Notes: generated from the sequence alone by a model not told the origin. A stretch of DNA of 32,280 bases from Kalaharituber pfeilii (GCA_015179045.1 WHUZ01000201.1:1-32280), one strand, 5' to 3'; shown: positions 1 to 11,236, numbered from the stretch's first letter. Numbers and translations: made by a program.

Positions 1-186
1 CAGTAAGAGCAACTCCATGCTGACGTTGAATTTTTGTAGCAAGAGGTCGACGAGGGCCACCGGCTTCGACTAGTTATCGATGACTACATCCGCTAGCTAG
101 CAGCATAGTTAAATACCACTCGGCGAGAACTAGTTATCGCCCGCTCGCATCTCTCTCCTGCACAAAGAGCCAGACTCATATGAACA

Positions 187-873
187 ATGGCGTCGGAAGC
201 CCTCCGAGATGATTCCATGGAGGTCACCTCCCGCTCCGTAGCTTAATCCTTCGATGAACCGGTATTAACATGAAGCCTCCACCACGATCCATCAAAGTCA
301 AGAGACGATGCTAGGAGACTGTACCGGTCATACTATGTCACCTGGACTATACACGGAAGCACAATGCCCAAGGCGATTAAACTCTAGGAAGTACACCTGC
401 AAGGAATGCAGCATGTACAACTCCAGCTACTACTCCAACACCCGGGATAGCCTCTGGTGCAGTATGCTCAGCAACAATAACTCTGGCAATAGCAAGTCAC
501 CTCTCACAGTCACTGCCACTGCAACAGCTTCCCTACTTCCCTGAGATCACATAGGAATAAATTACGAACGAGAGCATCGTTTCATGGTGTTGGGGAATCT
601 AAGCTGGAACCTCATCCTTCCATCCTCCTCAAGGGAAAGAAGGCGGTCTATTGGACCTACAAGCCACCACCCGATCTCTGGATCCCGCGATAATACCAGC
701 AATATGAAGGCAGCCTACGGAGAAGAACGGAAATGCAGAGGGAAGCAAACAAAACTGCCAAAAGCTGAAGGGCAGAGCTATGCAACAAACTTCGGACGAG
801 GCCTGAAGACCTCACAGATATCACAAATCACTAACTAGTTCGCACGCTAACAGAGGAGGCTGACAGATCATGA
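187..873 (+). pseudogene. Possible degraded ORF upstream of gag in element A
   Basis: Reading from the ATG at 187 gives a frame of about 229 codons whose final TGA (871-873) overlaps the gag ATG (870-872) as ATGA. The frame holds nine internal stops, each of which could be a mutated CAA, CAG or CGA, and some lie in glutamine-rich context around 440-500. The last third reads like a charged helical protein (for example LCNKLRTRPEDLTDITNH near 780-830). Nine stops is close to chance for this length, and the +1 frame is open at 308-544 and 584-838, so this could equally be non-coding leader. No family recognised. Positions 1-186 show nothing else. Confidence 0.25.
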
Positions 874-2230
874 CACACCACAACCTGGAAGCCCTTAAGG
901 ACGCACTCCTGGGTCATATGCAACAGCAATATAATGACTTCGATGACCGCCTAAAACAACAATAGGCTGCCTTGGATGCTAAGTTTACGGCTGCTCTTAA
1001 GCAATAAAGGAAGGACCTCGTAACAGAATTCGCCAACTATATCAACTCCCTTGTCGTCGAATTCAATACAATGGCGAATACACTGAGGAGCCTGGTGAAA
1101 CTAGCTCAGGCAAAAAAGCCGGATCTAGCTAACCTCCTAGAAGCACTCCTCTACCTCCAGCTCCCGCTCCTGGCCCCTCCTGGTAGTAGTCCACCTCCCC
1201 CTCTAGATCCTCGTGGCGGCGGTGGTGGTGGACCTCCCTTCGGTGGACGACGACCTCCCCCGCCGAGAGACCTCTCTCCGCCTCGGCAAGAACCAAAAGT
1301 CCCACTCCGAGTCAACATACCAACCTTCAACAGGAGATGGGACAAAGTGAACGATTTTTTTCCCACTAGCTTCAATCATATTTTCGGATGACTGGAGCTG
1401 ACAGCAACCAACTTAGACTCGACCTGCTTACCCAATGTATGGAGAGAAAAGCATCAGACTGGTGGCGGATACCAAGGATCAGTAGTGACCTTGACAGAAG
1501 CCGAAGTACTCATTCAGGCCTGCATACTCTAATCTGTAGGAAACCGCCGAAGCTGTGCAAAAACTCTAAAGGGTAAAGCATACCGGAACTATTATTGACT
1601 TCTTTACAGAAATTGATAGGCTCAACCGGCTTGCCAAAGTACCGGACCAAGCCCTTATTGCCATAGTAATACCAAATCTCAAGGTTCAAGTCCAGAACCT
1701 AATGGAGGACACTCCTCGGGTGATGACGAACTAGAAGGAGTTCAACTACTCACTATTTCGATCGCCGGATACACTATTACCACCACTGTCAGCCTCAACT
1801 TCCTCTCGGCCCTCATGAAAAAAACACCAACACCTCAACTCCCCTATTCATCCTCTGCTCCCCTGGTACACCATACACCTCAGAACCCAAGAATCATGAT
1901 AGCGTACCGCTGCAGGTCAAACAAGACCGAAGAGCTCGGGGAGAATAGTGGGAAATTGGACGGAAAGGTCATGAAGAGAAGGACTGTTGGTTAGGGTGGA
2001 TATACAATGAACCCAAGGGTGACAATAAGCGAAAGCGAGATGCAGAGACCGCCAAAGACTCTCGAGAACCGGATAGAGAGAGCCCCGCAAAACAAACAAA
2101 GACGAACCGACCGAGGCACCCTCCGTATCACTGAGCTAGGACTCAGATGGAGAAGACATCAAAGGCAGGAATCAGAGTCGGGAAACGACTAGGGAGTCCC
2201 GACAGCACCTTCGGCAAAGCTTCCGAACAT
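870..2230 (+). pseudogene. Gag pseudogene of element A
   Basis: Gag is the structural protein that would form the virus-like particle. The chosen start is the ATG at 870, which opens a frame rich in Q, L and K that continues into 1391 after two stops, TAG at 963 and TAA at 1005, both explicable as CAG or CAA turned to stop. A proline/glycine-rich linker (about 1161-1275) precedes VPLRVNIPTFN, the usual position where fungal gag enters its capsid domain. After 1391 the frame shifts repeatedly. The region around 2040-2190 resembles the matching part of element B (both contain a segment reading NRIE or DRIE followed by a basic stretch with TDR). I could not place an intact CCHC knuckle. Confidence 0.7.
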
Positions 2231-2700
2231 CACCCTCTTCTCACCACTGACATTGAGTTCACAAACCTCAATCTCAAAGTCAGGGCAATCATTGATATTG
2301 GTGTATCCGCTTCTTGTGCTTTGTTGGATTTAGGAAAGAGACTGGGTTAGAAGAAAAGGGAAAGACCAATTGGGGTTAGACAGAGTGACGGATCTTTGTT
2401 AAAAGGAGGAACTATGGTTGTAAATACTTCTTTTTCTTTCCTAAATGCTTTAGATTTCTGTGGTAATAAGATAGATGGAACTTTTGATTTGGATACGGAA
2501 TGTTTGGACATGGGTGATAGGGAACTTTTATTGGAATTGTCATAGTTGTCGGAAAAAGGTTTTTTGGTAGATTGTCTTAATCAGTATTTAGTTCATAATG
2601 TTTCTGGTTTAATTATTCCTTGTATTCTTATTAATCTTCCTTCTGTTTCTATTTTAGATGTGGATAAGGAATTTTGGGAGGAAGGAGATATACTGCTAAT
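2231..2700 (+). pseudogene. Aspartic protease region of element A
   Basis: The frame at 2270-2350 reads VRAIIDIGVSASCALLDLG, the recognisable core of a retrotransposon aspartic protease, which would cut Gag-Pol. The active-site triad at 2294-2302 is D-I-G instead of D-S/T-G, so the residue next to the catalytic Asp is changed. A stop at 2348 ends the frame. The downstream linker reads FDLDTECLDMGDRELLLEL in another frame (about 2485-2540), and element B has a close counterpart (DTECLDIGNREVLLELS), which supports homology. Confidence 0.65.
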
Positions 2701-3715
2701 GATTGATGTATGCGAACGGTACTCCTGTTACGCTGAAGTTTTTTCCGAAGAACAGGCTCACCGATTACCTCCTCATAGACCTTGGGACTACGAAATCCCA
2801 CTTAAAGACCCTAATGCTAAAGTACCTAATGGCCCGATATATAAGACAACGTAGGAGAAAGACAAAGCTCTGAAGAGATACTTGGAAGAGCACCTCCTTA
2901 CTAGGAAGATTAGAAGGTCCTGATCAGCAGCTGGTCACCGATACTTTTTGTCCGAAAAAAGGATGGATCACTACAGTTATGTGTGGACTATTGGCAGCTT
3001 AATAAGCTCACTATCTCGAACCGATACCCCTGCCACTAATGACTGACCTACTCGAAAAGACCTAAGGAGCCAAATGGTTTACCAAATTAGACCTCAAAAA
3101 TGGCTACTACCTTATTCGAATCAAGTCTGGCGAACGAATGGAAGACTGCCTTTAAGACAAAGAAAGGCTTGTTCGAATATACTATCATGCCCTTCGGATT
3201 AATCAATGCCCCTGCCTCGTTCCAAGAGATAATGGATGAGATACTGAAGGACATCGATGGAGTAGTCTGTACATCGATGACATACTAATTTATGGGGAAG
3301 GACCGAATGGAAACACCAGAAGATAGTGGAACAAGTCCTGGCTAAGCTTGCCGAACACGGACTTGCCATCAACCTTATAAAGTCGGAATTCCATGTCAAA
3401 GAAACCATGTTCCTCGGCCACCTCATCAATGGATCCAAAATTAAGATGGATCTAAAGAAACTTAGTGCCATCGCCGACTGGCCCGTACCAACAAAGAAGA
3501 AGGAGGTTCAAAAGTTCTTGGGTTTTGCGAATTACTATCGCCGATTCATTCAAAATTATAGTACTAAAACCCGACCGCTGACCCAACTGACCAGAAACGT
3601 ACCTTTCACCTGGACTGAGGTACAACAACACTCCTTTAATGAATTAAAGGATGCCTTCATATCCGCACTAATACTCCGCAGTACGACCATACCCTACCAC
3701 GATCATGGAGACTAA
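2700..3715 (+). pseudogene. Reverse transcriptase region of element A
   Basis: Ty3-type RT blocks are present but split over frames. WDYEIPL (about 2785) and [14 protein letters not shown] (2880) mark the N-terminal part. [13 protein letters not shown] (3085-3123) is the palm entry. [13 protein letters not shown] (3187-3225) is the classic Ty3 block. The catalytic YIDDILIYG is preserved at 3270-3296 but one frame off from the block before it. ETMFLGHLI (3402-3428) and the connection segment to WTEVQQHSFNELKDAF follow at 3326-3660. Frame changes near 3140 and 3268 prevent a full-length product. Confidence 0.85.
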
Positions 3716-4150
3716 CGCTAGCAACTAAGCTCTTGCAGGCATACTCTCCCAATACTACACTACCAACCAAGTCAAAACTCTTTACTCTATCGACTTCCAT
3801 TCCAGGGCCCTTAACCATATGGAACGCAACTACCCTATTTACGACAACAAACTCCTTGCCATAGTTGACTACTTCCGCAAATGGTGCACCTGGCTACAAG
3901 GCATCCACGTCGACATATACACTGACCATCATGGCCTCACCTACTTTGCCTTCAAGCAAAGGCTTAACTCCCGACAAGCAAACTGGTATATCAAACTATG
4001 CGAGTTTGACTTCATGATTCACTACTGGAAAGGAGTGGACAATGGGAAGGCCGATGCACTAATAAGAAGGTCCGGTGACGAGGCTGCTGGACTAGAGGTA
4101 CAACTACTCAAAGACAGGCAACTCCTAATCAACGGAGAACCTGTCGAATG
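3690..4150 (+). pseudogene. RNase H domain of element A
   Basis: This domain would degrade the RNA strand during reverse transcription. The first motif, normally ETDAS in Ty3 elements, reads ETNAS (about 3706-3720), so the first catalytic Asp is Asn, and a TAA follows two codons later. The second part is open at 3819-4151 and carries ERNYPIYDNKLLAIV, then IYTDHHGLTYF, then LNSRQANWYIKLCEFDF and the terminal NGKADAL. Element B and element C contain matching pieces. Confidence 0.85.
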
Positions 4151-4194
4151 AGATTATGACCTTGATAGCATCAATGTCGACGACTAGGAAAGAA

Positions 4195-5265
4195 GAGAAG
4201 ACGGGTTGTTGGTAGTACCGGAAGAATACAGACCCAAAGTCATGAAATAATACCACGACTCCGATGTCGCTGGTCACTGGGGAGTGCACCGTACTCATAA
4301 AATAATATCAAGGAACTTCTACTGGGATGGATAGAAGGAAGATACCCAACATTACATTACAAGTTGTACTCACTGTCAAAAGGTCAAAGCAGATAGACAC
4401 CCATGACAGACACAACTTATCCCAATGCTAACGGGTATCAAACCCTTTGAGGAAATCGCAATGGACTTTGTTGGAGAGCTATCAGAGTCAGAAGGCTACA
4501 ACGCTATCCTTGTCATTACCGACTGGTTTACCAAAGTACAACAGTATATACTGGCTAAGATGACTTGGACAGCCACCAACGTTGCATCCGTTTATATCAA
4601 CGAGATATGGCGACATTACGGTCTATCTTTTGCAATTACCTCCGACCGTGGACCCCAATTTGCCTTTGCATGCTGGAAAGAATTAAACAACAAGCTCGAT
4701 ATCAAGCTCTGACTTTCCACTGCCTACCATCCTCAGACTGATGGACTCTTGGAAAGAGCCATCCAAACGTTGAAGCAATACTTACGTATCTTCTGTTACG
4801 ATCATCAAAACCATTGGACTACTTGGCTACCCCTAGCTGAGTTCGCGTACAACTCCTCACGCACCTCTACCCACGGTTATACACCCTTCGAAAGCCTTTA
4901 CGGATTCAACCCCAAAACTATTCACATTTCGGACGACCATACCTTCGCATCATCTGCAGCAGAAGACTGGCTCGATCGGATGACTACTATTCATAATGAC
5001 ATCCACAACACTCTCAAGAAAATAAATGACAAGAGATCTCAACTTCATATTGAGAAGTCTCGTCAGTTCTGAGTAGAAGACTAAGTCCTTGTTGATCGAC
5101 GCAACCTTCGGGTTGTCGCCGGCAATAATAGAGTACTTAGCAATAAGTACATTGGTCCCTATAAGGTCAAGAGAGTTGTTAGTCGGCATGCCTATGAACT
5201 CAACTTACCTCGAGGCATCCGTCTATACAAAGTCATCCAGGCCAGTCTTCTAAAGCTATACTGAG
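4195..5265 (+). pseudogene. Integrase of element A, near-complete but with stops
   Basis: The HHCC zinc finger is visible at about 4255-4405 (H at GHWGVHR, CTHC near 4370), with one tryptophan codon turned to TAG in FYWDG. The catalytic core keeps all three acidic residues: Asp in AMDFVG (4465), Asp in TSDRGPQF (4644) and Glu in DGLLERA (4752). A TGA at 4711 interrupts the core. The segment TPFESLYGFNPK (about 4883) is followed by the GPY/F module, YIGPYKVKRVV (5149-5181) and RLYKVIQASLLKLY (about 5220-5261). Stops at about 5071, 5083 and 5262 break the C-terminus. It is the best-preserved pol domain in the window. Confidence 0.9.
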
Positions 5266-5280
5266 TCCGAAACGAAGACC

Positions 5281-5460
5281 AAATGGACCTCGATGATGAT
5301 GAAGAAGAATTCTACTATGACATCGACCACGTTGTCGATAGTAGAAGGGTCCGAGGTCAAGTCAAATACTGAATTCGTTGGCAAGGGTATAATGAAGATG
5401 ATGATACATGGGAACCACTTACAAACCTTCAACGTGGTATCTAACCGATTAGGTAGTTCC
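5281..5460 (+). pseudogene. Chromodomain at the end of element A pol
   Basis: After the integrase, an acidic run (DDDEEEFYYDIDHVVDS) leads into a chromodomain: V-D-S-R-R near 5341, then VKY, one TGA codon, then IRWQGYNEDDDTWEPL (about 5374-5421). The aromatic cage residues Y, W and W are present. Such domains bind methylated histone tails and steer integration into heterochromatin, which defines the chromovirus lineage. The matching domain in element B is at 19326-19466 and the remnant in C is at 15258-15370. Confidence 0.85.
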
Positions 5461-5731
5461 ATAAGAATAACCCGCACAAGCCCAGAGACCTAAATGTCTA
5501 AAGGCTTTGAACTTCATGTGAGTACTATATGAACTAGTACTTAACATATCTAATACTGTTGTGCAAGACACACCGGTCTTACCATCAGCCATTAATACAA
5601 AAGTTATTAACAAGTACTATGCATTATGGTATCCTGAATTGCTTAGCTATAAAAGATAACTTCACTAACCTACCGAAGGGTCAACGATACTCTCGGGTCG
5701 ACTTAGTAGGCCTTCGGGACGAAGGACCTCT

Positions 5732-5745
5732 AAGACAGGGGGTGA
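5732..5745 (+). promoter_or_regulatory. Polypurine tract of element A
   Basis: AAGACAGGGGGTGA lies directly before the 3' LTR and would prime plus-strand DNA synthesis. Element B has nearly the same tract (ACAGGGGGTGA, antisense at 18936-18950), and C has AAACGGGGGGGTAA. Confidence 0.8.
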
Positions 5746-6360
5746 TGTTATGGCTAAAGGTATAGACCTACCGAATATTGGGAAGGTACCACCTCCGTAC
5801 CGTTATAAGACTTGCTAAGATATATCTAATCAATACTAGGTGAGCCACGGTATACTTTGGTTGTTTGGTGGTTACCTTACAGATGTGTGTGTCGGTTCTT
5901 GTATGTACACTGCACTAATATATGCATATTGCTTATGGTGCCGGTTATGTTGCTTACGTTGCAACCGGCGCCGCTTATAATACCTTTACTAATAATACAC
6001 GGTTGCAACATAGATAACGCTTCACTTACTTATTGGTTTTGGAAAGGGGATCTGCGCTATTATATGTTTCTATTACATTATTGTTTCTATATTTATTTAT
6101 CTATTTTACGAGATGGTGTTATTATGTTACAGTCATGTTATTAATTATTAATGAGTCATATATAATGGGCACTTACTATATAAGCCCCAGCTACCCGCCA
6201 TTAGTTATAAAGAATTAAAATACTAGCAGTATCCTAAGTTTCATTCAAACTCTACATCTATCATGTATCTTTCGCCTGCTCTTCTTCGTCACTCATCTTT
6301 AGCCATATCATTTGTACCGGACCGCTACCGCTTAGCAACGTTGAAGCACCTAGCCTAACA
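5746..6360 (+). repeat. 3' LTR of element A (615 bp)
   Basis: The LTR starts TGTTATGGCTAA and ends GCCTAACA, matching the TGTTAYGGCTAA start and related ends of the B and C LTRs. A hairpin-capable inverted repeat (10-bp arms, one mismatch) lies at 5937-5972. A TATA box is at 6177, and the conserved R-region motif ends in CCTAAGTTT at about 6233-6241. The spurious short ORFs at 5857-6218 are LTR sequence. Confidence 0.85.
6177..6232 (+). promoter_or_regulatory. Core promoter and presumed transcript 5' end in element A LTR
   Basis: TATATAAG starts at 6177. AGCAGTAT at 6225-6232 stands 48 bp downstream and aligns with AGCGGTGT of C and AGCAGTGT of B. By analogy with those elements it should be the 5' end of the transcript and the self-priming sequence. 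Confidence 0.5.
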
Positions 6361-9300
6361 TTATATAAATAGTTCTTTCTCTCCTTATTTATTGTCTTGT
6401 CTCCTTAATAGATCTATATAGTTCCTCGCAGTCTATATGTTCTTGTTATTCTTGTCAATCTCTAGATTCAATTCAGTACTTGGTCTTTTCTGCCTTTTTA
6501 TCATAGTTTACCATCATTATTAAACTAGAACTACTGAACTACTCTTATCAAACCTCTCCTATCAAGTTTGTTAGGCCTCTATCATTTAGCACTTATAAAA
6601 CTACTATTACTTTGAACTAGCTATATCTTTTAGCAGTATCAGCTTGCTACTATATGATACTATAATAGACTAACAATTGCTAACTGGTATAACTAATCTT
6701 CTAGTTCATGAACTCATCTTCTAGTCCTTATTCTATGGTACTAGTTCCTGTTCATTCTTTATTTTAAGCTCTTGATTCTACAGCCTTCATTTATAACCTC
6801 TACCTATAGTCTGAAATAGTAAGTTTCTTTCCAGCCAGTTGTAGCTTTAAAACTCTTAAATTCTAGCTGGCCTGAATTTTTGAACTTCTTAAACACTCTA
6901 AACTCTCGATATTCTAGCCTTTCTAGATTTATGAATCTTCTAAATCTTCTGAACTCTTTGAACTCTGAATTTCCAGCCTGCCTAGATCTCTGCACTCTCT
7001 AAACTTTTAAATTCCTACCTGTTTGAATTCTTCAATCTTCTAAATATCCTGAACTTTTGAACTCTTGAGCTTTGGAGGACTTGGACTTTTAAGTCTTCTA
7101 AATATCTTAAACTTTTGAACTTTTGAGCTTTGGAGGATTCAGACTCTTGAGTCTTCTGAACCTCCTGAACCCCTTGAATCTTCTAAACTCTCTGAACTCC
7201 TAATTTCTAGCCTGCTTAGATTTCTAAACTCTTGAACTCTTAAGCTCTGAAGGATCTAGACTCCTGAGTTTTCTGAACTCTTCCAAACTCTTGAACTCTA
7301 GGCCTTCTGGCCTTCTGAGTTTTCTAAACCTCCTGAACCTTCTGCACTCTCTGAACTCTTAATTTCTAGCCCATCTGAATTCCTGAACTCTTAAACTCTT
7401 AAGCTTTAGAGGACCTGAACTCCTAAGTTTTCTAAATGTTTTAAACCCCCTGAACCCTTGAACTTTGGATCTTTTGGTCTCTTAAGTCTTCTAAACTTTC
7501 TAAACTCCCTCAAAACTCTTGAACTTTAGGTTTTCTGACCTCTTAAGTCTTTTGAACTTCTAAACTTTTTGTTTTTCTACTTCCTATCATTACTCTAAAT
7601 ACCTTGTCCTATTATTCTATCCAGCTATCTTATTATTCTATCCAGCTATTCTGCTGTTCTTTTAGCTGTTCTGCCATCCTGCTGTCTTGTCCAGCTTTCT
7701 TACTATCATGTCTAGCTGTTCTACCATTCTATTCAGTTGTTCTATTATCTTATTCTGCTGTACTATCCACCTGTTCTACTGTCTCATCTAGCTGTTTTAT
7801 TATTCTATTCTACTATTCTGTCCTACTGCTATTCTGTTCTACTGCTATTCTGTTCTACTATTCTGTCCTGCTGATTCTGTCCTACTATTCTACAGCCTTA
7901 CGGTTATGCTGTGGGTCTCAGTTCTAGCCTTGATTTTACAGTCTTAAGATTATACTATATACTCTATTTTAGTCTCTTTTTTATTGTTCTTTGATAGACT
8001 CGATATATATTATCAAGATATAGTTACCTTTTACAGCCTTAAACCTATGCTATAATTTCTATATCTAGTCCTATTTCTCGATTTTGCTTCTTTATTCTTT
8101 TTCTCATTTATATACTTTGACCTTATTTTTAGCCTCATTCTATAGTATAGATTCATGACCTCAATATATAGTCTAGTCTTTCTAAGTACTTATTAATAGT
8201 CTTATTCTACTTATATTGCTTCTTATTAGTATCTTATTTCTGTCTTGTTTGTCAGTCTTTCTACATTATTCCTTCACTTTCTCTCTCCTCTAGTCCTCAG
8301 CCCCACTTTCTAGTTTCATGATCTTTTATAACCTAGATTGCTCTCTTATTTCTGTCTTGTTCCTATCTTTACATCCTATCTTACTCCCACTCTTCTCTGC
8401 TCCCTTAGAGGTCTTATTCCTTCACCTTAATCATGATAAGGTTAGGAGACCTCTTTTAAAGAGAGGGAATGAATACTAAGAATGCTAATATTTAGTTAGA
8501 TCATAGCTTAAATTTTTACTTGAAATTTTCAACTTCCTCTTTGCTCTTCTAGTATTCTACTAAGATACTTTCCCAGTTCCTACTGAGAGACTTTCCTGAT
8601 TCCTGCTTTGTCCTTTCCAGTTCCTGCTATATCCTTATTAGCCTCTACTATACCTTTATCAGTTCCTATTATACCTTTACCAGTCCCTTTTATGCCTTCT
8701 CAGTGTCCTTTTAAGTCCTTGCAGTACCTTTCAGGTCCTTTCAGTATTCCTCTAGTCCTTTCAACATCCCTTTAGTTCTTTCAGTATCTCTCTAGTCCTT
8801 TCAATATCCTTCTAGTCCTTTCAACGTCCCTCTAGTTCTTTTAACATCCTTTTGGTTCTTTTAGTATTTCTCTGATCCATTTAATGTCCTTCTAGTTCTT
8901 TCAGTACCCTCTCAGCCTTCTCCTAGTCCTCTCAGTATTCCTTTAGTCCTCTTAGCATCCCTTTAATCTTGCTTCACTCTATTTTTATTAGTCCTTACTA
9001 TGTCTTTATCAGTTTCAGCTGTACCTTTATTAGTCCCTACAATAATCTTGTTAGCTTTACTATACCTTTATTAGTCCCATTAGCTCTACTATACCTTTAT
9101 TAATTTCTGTCTTACCTCTTCAGTATCCTTTCTAATACTCTTGGCATTTCTCATAGCATTTTCTGTAGTCCTCTTAGTATTCTCTAGTTCTCTCAATTCT
9201 TTCTCTGGTCCTGTTTTGCCCTGTTTTTATTGGTCCCTACTATGTCTTAATTAGTTTTTACTATATTCTCATCAGTCTCTGCTATATCCCTTAAGTATCC

Positions 9301-9800
9301 TCTCTAGCTTAAGCTCTTGTAACATCTTTTCTGGTCCTCTCTGGTCCTCTCAATGTCCTTTCAATATACTCTTCAGTCTTTTAAGTATCCTCTTTGGTTT
9401 CTTGAAATATCTACTTAGGTTTCTTTAGTATTCTTCCAAATCCTCTCTATATTTTCTAAGGTTTTCTTAAAGTCCTTTCTGGCTCCTTTTTGGTTCTCTC
9501 AAGCATTTGCTTAGGTTCGTTCAATATTTTCTCAGGCTCTCTCAGTATTCTTTACAGTCCTCTTAGAGTCTTTTCTAGTCTTCTAGCATCCTATTTAGTT
9601 CTCTTAGTATTCTCTCTAGGCCTTACTATATCCTCATCAGTCTCTGCTTTATTCTCAATTTCTGTTATATATTACTACCTTGCAAGAACTCAGTTTCTGC
9701 TATTGCCTATTAAGCTTTTGTTTCTGTCTCATCTATTGAACTCGGGAAGGTGTAAGATCTTATCTAACTTAGAGCTACTCATAAGTTTATACTACAACTA
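6361..9800. repeat. Pyrimidine-rich low-complexity tract with several degenerate minisatellites
   Basis: The plus strand is strongly biased to C and T over about 3.4 kb. Four textures follow one another. 6361-6790 is AT-rich without clear units. 6790-7570 is built of 10-bp words like TCTTGAACTC and TTCTAAACTC, with a higher-order period near 60 bp around 7060-7190. 7600-7920 is made of CTGTTCTACTATTCTGTCC-like words. 8560-9660 mixes 20-bp units (next entry) with 22-bp words related to TAGTCCTTACTATACCTTTA. ORFs here (6804-6995 minus, 7604-7927, 9490-9801) only translate the repeats. No gene is evident. Confidence 0.75.
8740..8935. repeat. 20-bp minisatellite, about nine degenerate copies
   Basis: Units resemble TAGTCCTTTCAACATCCCTT and follow one another without spacers. 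Differences between copies are mostly T/C and A/G. It is the most regular part of the pyrimidine-rich tract. Confidence 0.7.
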
Positions 9801-10015
9801 GTACTGAGCCTTATAGGGGTTCGATACCTAGGAGAAGTATCAGGAAGAAAGGAAGTTTGTATCCTCAGCGCCACAAGCGCCACAACGCTGGGGTGCTAGG
9901 GCACAAACTTGACTCCATAATACACTACTCTGGCTCAGCACGTCATAAACCTATGAGATTGTGCTATTGCATCCCCAATGCATAGGGCATACTCTACTGA
10001 ATAACTCTTTAGGGA

Positions 10016-10262
10016 CGCAGTTGACCCAATAGGCCTCGTTGGTAATGCAGGCAACCTAATAGGCCTTTTCATAATGTTGACCACCTGGTGTGTCTCATTG
10101 ATAATGCAAGTCACCTAGTGAGTCTCGTTGGTAACGCATGTAACCTAGTAGATATTATTAAGCATGCTGTTGACATTATTAGGCTCATTGGGGACGCACG
10201 TAACCTAGTAGATGTCATTGAGTATGCTGTTGACATGATTAGGCTCGTTAGAGACGCAATTT
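10016..10262 (+). repeat. 30-bp tandem repeat (60-bp higher order)
   Basis: About eight units resemble AGGCTCGTTGGTAACGCATG plus ten further bases, and alternate units pair into a 60-bp period that is clear at 10130-10260. Because 60 is a multiple of three, it produces a periodic ORF (10088 onward) that is not a gene. The flanks 9801-10015 and 10263-10492 hold nothing I recognise. Confidence 0.7.
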
Positions 10263-10492
10263 CTTCTAAGGCCTTATTGGGGTTGCACTGTGATGGTAGT
10301 ACCACATTGTCAACTCTGTTTACACATCCTCATATGTTCTCAATTCAGTATATATTGAATTATTTATATATTCCTAGCTATTGCAATATATACAGGCACC
10401 CTTTCATGACCTCTCCATACCCCACCACTCCATCGTATCATCATGCCTTTTCATTAACACTCTATGCTATACCGCTCTACTGCATTCTAGTA

Positions 10493-10497
10493 GAATG
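10493..10497 (+). other. Target-site duplication of element C, left copy
   Basis: GAATG directly precedes the LTR start TGTTACGG and matches the bases after the 3' LTR exactly. Confidence 0.9.
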
Positions 10498-11236
10498 TGT
10501 TACGGCTAAGGTGGAAACTTGCCTACCACTGTGGCAAGGGGCAAGGGTTCCACTATTAATTAGCTGCCACGGCTAAAGGTGAAGACTTACCCGCCAAGGG
10601 GAAAACGCTGACCCTGCAATCGAACATAAGACCAATGCTGATTGACCGGACTGATCACCCGTTAGGCTTGGCTGTTGATTCTCGCATTGTTTAGATAGGG
10701 CAGTACTACGGAAGGGTGTGTCATCCGGAATGCAGCTTGATGCATACACTCGAGTTACGGAAGCTTTATTAATATACGCACATGCATTAGTACATTCGTT
10801 ATCTTTGTCCCGTACTATTTTTGCATGTTTTCGTTACGTATGCCTATTACCACGGGTATTGGCATTGATAAGGAATCGCCGCGTTGCCAGCCAATTATTC
10901 ATTTGTTGACCCCTCATGTATGGCTGCGCTGAAGTCTATATAAGCGCCGGCTGGCGATAGCATAGTTAGAAGAATCAAGACACAAGCGGTGTCCTAAGTT
11001 TCTCTATAACTCTGAACCTATCGTTCCCTCACTACGCCCGTGAATCGCCCCGCTCCGCTGCGTGCTCCCCGCCGAGTAGCTGCCCTTCCGGTCCGCCGTA
11101 TACACCCCCGTAGCCATTCCGACCCGCCGTATTCACACTTCCGGGACGACGCCGGCACCGCCGTTTTCCCCACCGTAGCCGTAACATCCGGTCCCTTCCA
11201 GCGCCCACCGGAGCCGAGCACCTCACGCCCGTAACA
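10498..11236 (+). repeat. 5' LTR of element C (739 bp)
   Basis: It starts TGTTACGGCTAAGG and ends CGCCCGTAACA. U3 runs to about 10984, with the TATA box at 10937 and the putative transcript start at 10985. The U5 part (about 11000-11236) is GC-rich and built of short imperfect words such as CCGCCGTATTCAC and CCGTAGCCATTCCG. It is rich in CpG, unlike the surrounding DNA, which fits recent arrival before deamination. Confidence 0.95.
10937..10992 (+). promoter_or_regulatory. Core promoter and self-priming sequence of element C
   Basis: TATATAAG starts at 10937. AGCGGTGT at 10985-10992 lies 48 bp downstream inside the conserved block ATCAAGACACAAGC followed by GGTGTCCTAAG. It is the exact reverse complement of ACACCGCT just inside the LTR. 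Confidence 0.65.

Larger units (their letters stand above)
1..6360 (+). mobile_element. Element A: Ty3/gypsy chromovirus remnant, 5' end outside window
   Basis: Domain order gag, protease, RT, RNase H, integrase, chromodomain, polypurine tract, 3' LTR is that of a Ty3/gypsy chromovirus. The chromodomain after the integrase normally guides insertion to marked chromatin. The 5' LTR and primer-binding site lie left of position 1. Gag through RT carries many stops and indels, while RNase H through chromodomain is readable for long stretches. Several stops sit where CAA, CAG or TGG would be expected, which fits C-to-T and G-to-A decay. If 6360 is the true end, the 5-bp target copy on the right should be TTATA (6361-6365); its partner cannot be seen. 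Confidence 0.9.

Noticed and set aside
1151..1375. Antisense Gly/Pro-rich ORF opposite gag of A
   Set aside because: It is a shadow of the Pro/Gly-rich gag linker. The sense strand fits the element's gene order.
8740..8935. Short regular repeats that might suggest a CRISPR array
   Set aside because: The 20-bp units are directly contiguous without spacers, and the context is a eukaryotic transposon landscape.
9810..9835. GGTTCGATACC resembling a tRNA B box
   Set aside because: The flanking bases do not form a five-pair T stem and no A box or acceptor stem fits upstream.
10088..10576. ORF of 162 codons on the plus strand
   Set aside because: It runs from the 30-bp tandem repeat across the target duplication into the 5' LTR of C. 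Its regularity comes from the 60-bp period.
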